NCBI GenBank assembly: GCA_934167755.1
Contig: CAKPLT010000019.1
Coordinates: 1-19,786, forward strand
Direction of reading: 5' to 3'
Source: an uncultured Clostridia bacterium
GTDB lineage: Bacteria; Bacillota; Clostridia; TANB77; CAG-508
Length of the DNA stretch: 19,786 nt
In this document: piece by piece, positions 16,309 to 19,786 of the stretch
Layout: every line of letters starts with the position of its first letter
How positions within the stretch are numbered: the first letter of the stretch is position 1
The notes under the pieces: model-generated
Seen by the model: only the letters and a program-made list of their open reading frames with translations
Databases searched by the model: none
Told to the model about the DNA's origin: nothing
Translations under genes and position numbers: made by a program

Positions 16309-16342
16309 AGGCAGTCTGACCAACTGCCTTTATTTTATTTTT
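16309..16342 (+). terminator. Terminator of the toxin mRNA
   Basis: AGGCAGT and ACTGCCT form a perfect 7-base stem with loop CTGACCA, followed by TTATTTTATTTTT. A smaller hairpin, CTAGC-AAAA-GCTAG (16294-16307), overlaps the stop codon just before it. Confidence 0.88.
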
Positions 16343-16348
16343 GCACAC

Positions 16349-16379
16349 AAAAAAAGAGATATGCGACCAACATATCTCT
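16349..16379 (-). terminator. Terminator of the antisense RNA
   Basis: AGAGATATG and CATATCTCT form a perfect 9-base stem (16355-16363, 16371-16379). On the minus strand it is followed by seven T residues (16355-16349), so it works in that direction only. Confidence 0.85.
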
Positions 16380-16404
16380 GTGAACATTTGAGTTCTTCGA
16401 CTTA
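16380..16404 (+). repeat. Direct repeat b, in the 5' part of the antisense RNA gene
   Basis: Second copy of the start-codon repeat at 16199-16225, with one base lost in the T-run and three bases of divergence or loss before GACTTA. Confidence 0.75.
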
Positions 16405-16426
16405 TTCTCTTGCTTAAGCTAAATAT

Positions 16427-16455
16427 AGTATACTACTTTTTTTAGTATATGTCAA
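16427..16455 (-). promoter_or_regulatory. Antisense RNA promoter, TTGACA-17-TATACT
   Basis: Minus-strand TTGACA (16455-16450), 17-base spacer, TATACT (16432-16427). It is a near-consensus promoter, stronger than the candidate toxin promoter, as expected when the antitoxin must be in excess. The spacer is bounded by two AGTATA direct repeats (plus strand, 16427-16432 and 16444-16449). Confidence 0.8.
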
Positions 16456-16487
16456 ATGATTTTTGAATATTCAAAAAATTTTTATGA

Positions 16488-16720
16488 TTCATTTGTGATA
16501 ATGTCTTAATATATCATTTGAGAAAATGTCTAATTTATTCCAATTTCCTTATTGACATTGAGCCTCTACTCCTTTGGAAACCTATTAACGCTCAAAACTG
16601 CAAGAATAAAAGCTTTGAGGGTCAAAAGCATACCAAAGGATTACTCAAAATCAATAAGTTTTCTCGGCATAAATGAGACATTTTCTAAAATGAAAAGTAT
16701 AGGACATTTTCCAAAATGAA
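16488..16720. mobile_element. 233-base inverted-repeat element (MITE-like, IS21-type ends suspected)
   Basis: The two arms, 16488-16577 and 16633-16720, are imperfect inverted repeats of about 88 bases. They share the blocks TTCATTT..., AATGTC, GAAAATGTCT, ATTTAT, CTTATTGA and CCTTTGG in the same order. A 55-base centre holds no gene but has a small inverted pair, CTCAAA/TTTGAG. Repeated AATGTC motifs inside each end recall the multiple terminal repeats of IS21-family elements; this is from memory. With no transposase, it would move only with help from a related element. No clear target duplication is visible. Confidence 0.6.
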
Positions 16721-16752
16721 ATACAAAAAACAAGGACTGATTTACATAAAAA

Positions 16753-16781
16753 TTGACTTTTCCCATATTTTATGATAAAAT
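16753..16781 (+). promoter_or_regulatory. Promoter of the two-gene transglutaminase unit
   Basis: TTGACT (16753-16758), 17 bases, TAAAAT (16776-16781). The leader of about 85 bases contains the hairpin CACTTG-8-CAAGTG (16810-16829), with no T-run after it. Confidence 0.75.
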
Positions 16782-16874
16782 ATTAATGTTAACATAAACT
16801 TAGAATAAGCACTTGGAGAAAGGCAAGTGTAATATTGTAACCTAAAAAAATGAAGATAAAGAGGAGAGAGCATT

Positions 16875-17537
16875 ATGATGGAGACTACAATTATGACAGA
16901 AGGAACAATGGACAAGGCAGTTTATTTGAAAATTGAGAATGAAGATGTACAATTTATAGGATTTGTAAAATCTAATATCTCAATGACAAAAGAAATGGAG
17001 GAGGTTGCAAATAAGATTCTTTCTACATTATACGATGTATGGACAGAAAAATACGACCGTATTAATTGGATTACTCATAATTCAGAATTTAGATATGAAT
17101 CATTGAAGAAACCGTTATTGATTGCTTGGAATGCTGAAAAATCTAAATTAATTGATACCAAAAAAGCTTGTATGTCGATTACAGCGATATGCAATTTCCA
17201 TAAGAAGAAAAAGGCTTTTTGGGTAAATACAGGAAGTGATATGGTCTATGCAAGTAAAAGAGGAGGAAAAGTTTTAGAAGCATTATGCACACAGACCAAA
17301 AAACTTAAAACCTTTAAAGAACAAAGTGTTTTTACAATGGATAGTGATTATTTTTTCAAAGCAGAAGGATCTGTAATTAAAAATTATAAGACACTTTGCA
17401 TTGTTTCTGAAGAAGCAATAAAATACTTTGAAGAAAACATAAAGGAGGGAATCAAAGTTACACAGGAAAGATTAGAAGGCTTTTCTTTTGGAAAACAAAA
17501 TCCAATTATTATTGGACAAATAAGTGCTAACAATTAG
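16875..17537 (+). CDS. Unknown 220-residue protein
   Basis: The start is ATG 16875 (a second ATG follows at once), 6 bases after GAGGAGAG. The protein is soluble-looking with no signal peptide or membrane span. Visible features are a segment VQFIGFVKSNISMTKEMEEVANKIL near the start, an aromatic stretch (VWTEKYDRINWITHNSEFRYESLKKPLLIAW), a lysine patch (FHKKKKAFWVNTGSDMVYAS) and a C-terminal KNYKTLCIVSEEAIKYFEENI. I do not recognise the family. It forms a unit with the transglutaminase-like gene 75 bases downstream. Codon use is less AT-biased than in the core genes, like that of the MYG1-like gene, which suggests foreign origin. Confidence 0.75.
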   Translation: MMETTIMTEGTMDKAVYLKIENEDVQFIGFVKSNISMTKEMEEVANKILSTLYDVWTEKYDRINWITHNSEFRYESLKKPLLIAWNAEKSKLIDTKKACMSITAICNFHKKKKAFWVNTGSDMVYASKRGGKVLEALCTQTKKLKTFKEQSVFTMDSDYFFKAEGSVIKNYKTLCIVSEEAIKYFEENIKEGIKVTQERLEGFSFGKQNPIIIGQISANN

Positions 17538-17612
17538 AAAGGAGAAGAAAGCTTTATTCAGTTAGCAGTAACAAAACATCAACTATAAATTAATAAAGGG
17601 AGGATATATCTT

Positions 17613-18086
17613 ATGAAAGATATTAGAAAGCAATATGAAAAGGTAGTAGTTGGTAACAGATATGATTTATCCAAGGCAGGAGAACATACAATGAGCATCA
17701 TATACTCAGGTATCAAGGCAAACAAAATGCCAGAAACTGAGAGAATGTATGTTGAAGCTAATCATGTTGGATGTTGTTTGCATTATAGTATGTATCTTGT
17801 TTCTTTATTACACGAAGCAGGAATTAAATGCTATTTTACAATAACACCTGAAGAAGATGGTGGAAATCATTGTAGTGTGCTTTACTTTGATGAGAAAGGA
17901 GATAAAGTTATTGCTGATCCAGTTATGGATATAAAAGCAGGAACTGTTGACAAACATATGTGTATTCCATATGACGAATTTGTAGAAAATGCAATTCGAC
18001 ATGAGATTTCACATTATGATGTTTTTGGAATTAATGGAGAGGAGGCTTTTTTCAATGAATTTTTATCTAATTGTAAACTGCAATAA
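17613..18086 (+). CDS. Transglutaminase-like superfamily protein
   Basis: A 157-residue protein with the papain-fold triad order of the transglutaminase-like superfamily: cysteine in VGCCLHYSMYLVSLLHEAGI (C54 or C55), histidine in GNHCSVLYF (H86) and aspartate in KVIADPVMD (D102). Bacterial members of this small size may be peptidases, amidases or crosslinkers, so the chemistry is not fixed by the motif. There is no signal peptide, so it should act in the cytoplasm. GGGAGG lies about 11 bases before the ATG. It is second in a two-gene unit after an unknown protein, followed by two hairpins that close the unit. Confidence 0.8.
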   Translation: MKDIRKQYEKVVVGNRYDLSKAGEHTMSIIYSGIKANKMPETERMYVEANHVGCCLHYSMYLVSLLHEAGIKCYFTITPEEDGGNHCSVLYFDEKGDKVIADPVMDIKAGTVDKHMCIPYDEFVENAIRHEISHYDVFGINGEEAFFNEFLSNCKLQ

Positions 18087-18137
18087 TTTGCAGTTAGTTA
18101 ATAAAAAGTATCTTACAGGAGGTAAGGTACTTTTTTT
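18076..18137 (+). terminator. Double hairpin terminator after the transglutaminase-like gene
   Basis: The first hairpin, AACTGCAA-TAAT-TTGCAGTT (18076-18095), contains the stop codon. The second pairs AAAAAGTATCTTAC with GTAAGGTACTTTTT (18103-18135) through one U-G pair and ends in seven T residues. Confidence 0.88.
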
Positions 18138-18146
18138 ACAATTTTA

Positions 18147-18175
18147 TTGATTTTTTATTTTTATAATGATAATAT
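18147..18175 (+). promoter_or_regulatory. Candidate promoter of the 421-residue gene
   Basis: TTGATT (18147-18152), 17 bases, TAATAT (18170-18175), about 40 bases before the start codon. Confidence 0.6.
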
Positions 18176-18214
18176 ATTATTAGATTATTATATTTTATAT
18201 ACGGAGGAAAAAAT

Positions 18215-19480
18215 ATGAGTGATGAATGGAAAATTGTTCAAGGATTAAAAAGAGAAAACCAAAATAATAGTTTTGGTAGGAATCGTTATATAGAAACTGG
18301 CGAAACCATAGAGTACAAGCCTAAAAAATTAACAGAAAAAGAATTAAGAAATAAAGAATGGAAAGAACTCGACTCTGATATAATATTCACACCATTTTCA
18401 AAAGAATCTCCTGATTATGATCCAAATTTAGAAAATTATAATATTAAACAAATAAGGTCATTTATTAAAGAATGTCAAGAACAAGGTAAACCATTATCTA
18501 TGAGAGTTGGAGAATTAGAAATTGATATAAGTGATACTAATCCAAAACAAGTTACTTTTACATCTAATGGTAGACTTAGTTCAGGAGAATTAGTGACTCG
18601 TAATAACTTTCCATATAGTTTAACAATAAAAGATAATGAAATTTTTTCTCAAGTTACTCTAATTGATGATGAAAAATATGCAACATATATGCCAATTGGA
18701 AAAGAATATATTCCTGTAAAAATTAATCAACAAATAGATATTATAAATGCTGAAGATGTTACAGAAAGATTTATTATTAAACCAAAACAACAAGAATATG
18801 ATATATCAGAAGATATGTCTGAATATGTTTCACAAAATAGTGAATTTCAAGTGGAAAATCATAATGAACTCGTTAGAGAAGTTAGTAATCATAGTGAAAA
18901 AATTAAAAGATTATACTATACATATGATGAAACGAAAGAACATGCAAGTTCAAAACTAAAGGGATTTCCAATATATCCAAATGACATGGAAGGATTCTCA
19001 ACAGGATTTTATGAAACATATGGAGATTTAGTAAATTACAACTTGAAATACGGTAAAAAAATTATAAATGAAAATTTAACTACATATGAAGATGCTATTG
19101 TAATTGCCAAAAGGATTGAAGACCATTGTAAGTATATATATTCATTAATTATGGAAGCAACTAAAGGAATACTTGAACAATCAAAAGCTAATGAAAGTAA
19201 AATAACTAATCAAGATACAATTCAAAATGATACAACAGAATCAAAAGAAAGTCCTACAATGAATTATGATACAGATGTTGAAAGTTTAAGTGAAGAAGAA
19301 TTAGATGCATTAATTGAAAAAATGGAAAATCTACAAAGAGAAAAACAAAGTAAAATTGAAAGATTACAAAAAATTAAAAAAGCACAAGATTTAATTGCTT
19401 TAAGTAAAGACCAAGATAAGATAATTGCAGACTTAGAGAGTCAAATTGAAATTGAAGGAGTTGATTTTGGTGAAAAATAG
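18215..19480 (+). CDS. Unknown 421-residue protein with C-terminal coiled coil
   Basis: ATG 18215 follows GGAGG by 7 bases. The N-terminal half is polar and beta-rich-looking (RVGELEIDISDTNPKQVTF, PYSLTIKDNEIFSQVTLIDD); the middle is helical (about 215-325, with YYTYDETKEHASSKLKGFP). A low-complexity S/T/N/E linker follows (about 325-352), and the end is a strongly charged helix, LSEEELDALIEKMENLQREK onward, predicted to form a coiled coil. There is no signal peptide, membrane span or enzyme motif. I do not recognise the family. The stop overlaps the next start by 11 bases, so the two are translationally coupled, the same plan as the helicase and its small partner. A structural or partner-binding role is a guess. 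Confidence 0.78.
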   Translation: MSDEWKIVQGLKRENQNNSFGRNRYIETGETIEYKPKKLTEKELRNKEWKELDSDIIFTPFSKESPDYDPNLENYNIKQIRSFIKECQEQGKPLSMRVGELEIDISDTNPKQVTFTSNGRLSSGELVTRNNFPYSLTIKDNEIFSQVTLIDDEKYATYMPIGKEYIPVKINQQIDIINAEDVTERFIIKPKQQEYDISEDMSEYVSQNSEFQVENHNELVREVSNHSEKIKRLYYTYDETKEHASSKLKGFPIYPNDMEGFSTGFYETYGDLVNYNLKYGKKIINENLTTYEDAIVIAKRIEDHCKYIYSLIMEATKGILEQSKANESKITNQDTIQNDTTESKESPTMNYDTDVESLSEEELDALIEKMENLQREKQSKIERLQKIKKAQDLIALSKDQDKIIADLESQIEIEGVDFGEK

Positions 19481-19786
19481 TTTGATACCAATTGAAAAAG
19501 TTTCGATTTTTCAGAAATTAAAAAACTTTTTTAAATTGACTTTTCTTCATAAAAATAAAACAGAGCCACATTTGGAAGAATGTAATAATATTACTACTAA
19601 TATAAAAAAGAATAATATAAACACTTTTACAGAAAACTTAAAAACTAATATTGATAGCAAAGAATTAAGACTTAAACAATTCACAAAAGAAATTGAAAAT
19701 AATCCGAGTTTAATTGTTAATCTTTCGAATGATAGATTAGATAAATTAATAAGCTACTATGAAAGAATTACAAGTGAAAAACAAAA
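19470..19786 (+). CDS. Small basic protein, partial (runs off the window), like 12147-12467
   Basis: GTG 19470 follows AAGGAG by 9 bases and overlaps the end of the upstream gene by 11 bases. The 105 visible codons are open to the window edge. The N-terminus (LIPIEKVSIFQKLKNFFKLTF) is a basic aromatic helix of the same kind as in the helicase-coupled protein at 12147. An asparagine-rich linker and a helical part with LSNDRLDKLISYYERIT follow. The shared plan and the shared position behind a large unknown gene suggest one protein family used twice. Function is unknown. Confidence 0.75.
   Translation, partial: MKNSLIPIEKVSIFQKLKNFFKLTFLHKNKTEPHLEECNNITTNIKKNNINTFTENLKTNIDSKELRLKQFTKEIENNPSLIVNLSNDRLDKLISYYERITSEKQ

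Larger units (their letters stand above)
16347..16421 (-). ncRNA. Convergent antisense RNA, putative antitoxin of the type I system
   Basis: A minus-strand RNA of about 75 bases is predicted from TTGACA-17-TATACT to a terminator with seven U residues. Its 5' part carries the complement of direct repeat b and so can pair with the toxin start region. Its terminator loop UUGGUCG is complementary to the toxin terminator loop (CUGACCA plus the next A). It contains no plausible reading frame. Discontinuous pairing at the start codon and at the terminator loop is the known mode of RNA II in the par locus of pAD1; assignment by analogy is inference. Confidence 0.65.

Noticed and set aside
16488..16720. 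CRISPR-like array from the repeated AATGTC motifs
   Set aside because: The motifs are too short, unevenly spaced and mostly in inverted orientation; they belong to the ends of an inverted-repeat element.
16810..16829. Riboswitch or attenuator in the leader before 16875
   Set aside because: Only one 6-base stem is present, with no T-run and no recognisable aptamer core.
1..19786. tRNA or rRNA genes
   Set aside because: No GC-rich cloverleaf or GTTCGA-type arm and no rRNA-like sequence was seen on either strand by eye.

Overview
This is a very AT-rich chromosomal window whose signals are those of a low-GC Gram-positive bacterium, most likely an uncultured or gut-type clostridium. It has strong GGAGG Shine-Dalgarno sites, near-consensus TTGACA/TATAAT promoters with 17-base spacers, many hairpin-plus-T-run terminators, an endonuclease-type MutL, and a membrane-anchored surface protein with a sortase-like tail. 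The taxonomic call is inference from these features.

Layout. (1) 1-1035: the 3' end of a surface protein with a TPPTG-like sortase motif, closed by a bidirectional terminator. (2) 1087-7460: a divergent block. A TetR repressor on the minus strand faces an operon of an ABC ATPase, a two-domain FtsX permease, mutL and a ZIP metal transporter. Inverted repeats sit around both promoters in the divergent gap. (3) 7461-8708: the operon terminator, then what looks like a decayed antisense-RNA gene, then a MYG1-type DHH hydrolase with its own promoter and terminator and a richer codon mix. (4) 8776-13023: an SF2 helicase of 1091 residues coupled to a small basic protein, then a separately promoted 153-residue protein of unknown function and a terminator. 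(5) 13084-15684: a P2-type Ca2+ ATPase with its catalytic and ion-site motifs intact. (6) 15685-16874: no long gene, but the densest non-coding structure: a decayed DDE transposase, a compact convergent locus that reads as a type I toxin-antitoxin system, and a 233-base transposase-less inverted-repeat element. (7) 16875-18086: a two-gene unit of an unknown protein and a transglutaminase-like protein. (8) 18215 to the end: an unknown 421-residue protein overlapping a second small basic protein that runs off the window.

The most notable observation is at 16133-16455. A 29-codon hydrophobic peptide with a TTG start and a strong ribosome site faces a short convergent RNA that has a TTGACA-17-TATACT promoter and its own terminator. 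A direct repeat lies over the toxin start codon and again at the 5' end of the antisense RNA, and the two terminator loops are complementary. This is the architecture of the par/Fst type I system of enterococcal plasmid pAD1, with a peptide and RNAs I do not recognise. A second copy of only the antisense part lies at about 7545-7648. Its promoter differs by the exact loss of the 17-base spacer, so it looks like an inactivated or orphan antitoxin gene.

The core part (TetR/ABC/MutL/ZIP, Ca2+ ATPase) looks like ordinary chromosome. The stretches 7500-12989 and 15750-19786 look accessory: single-gene or two-gene units with their own promoters and terminators, unknown proteins, a transposon remnant and TA debris.
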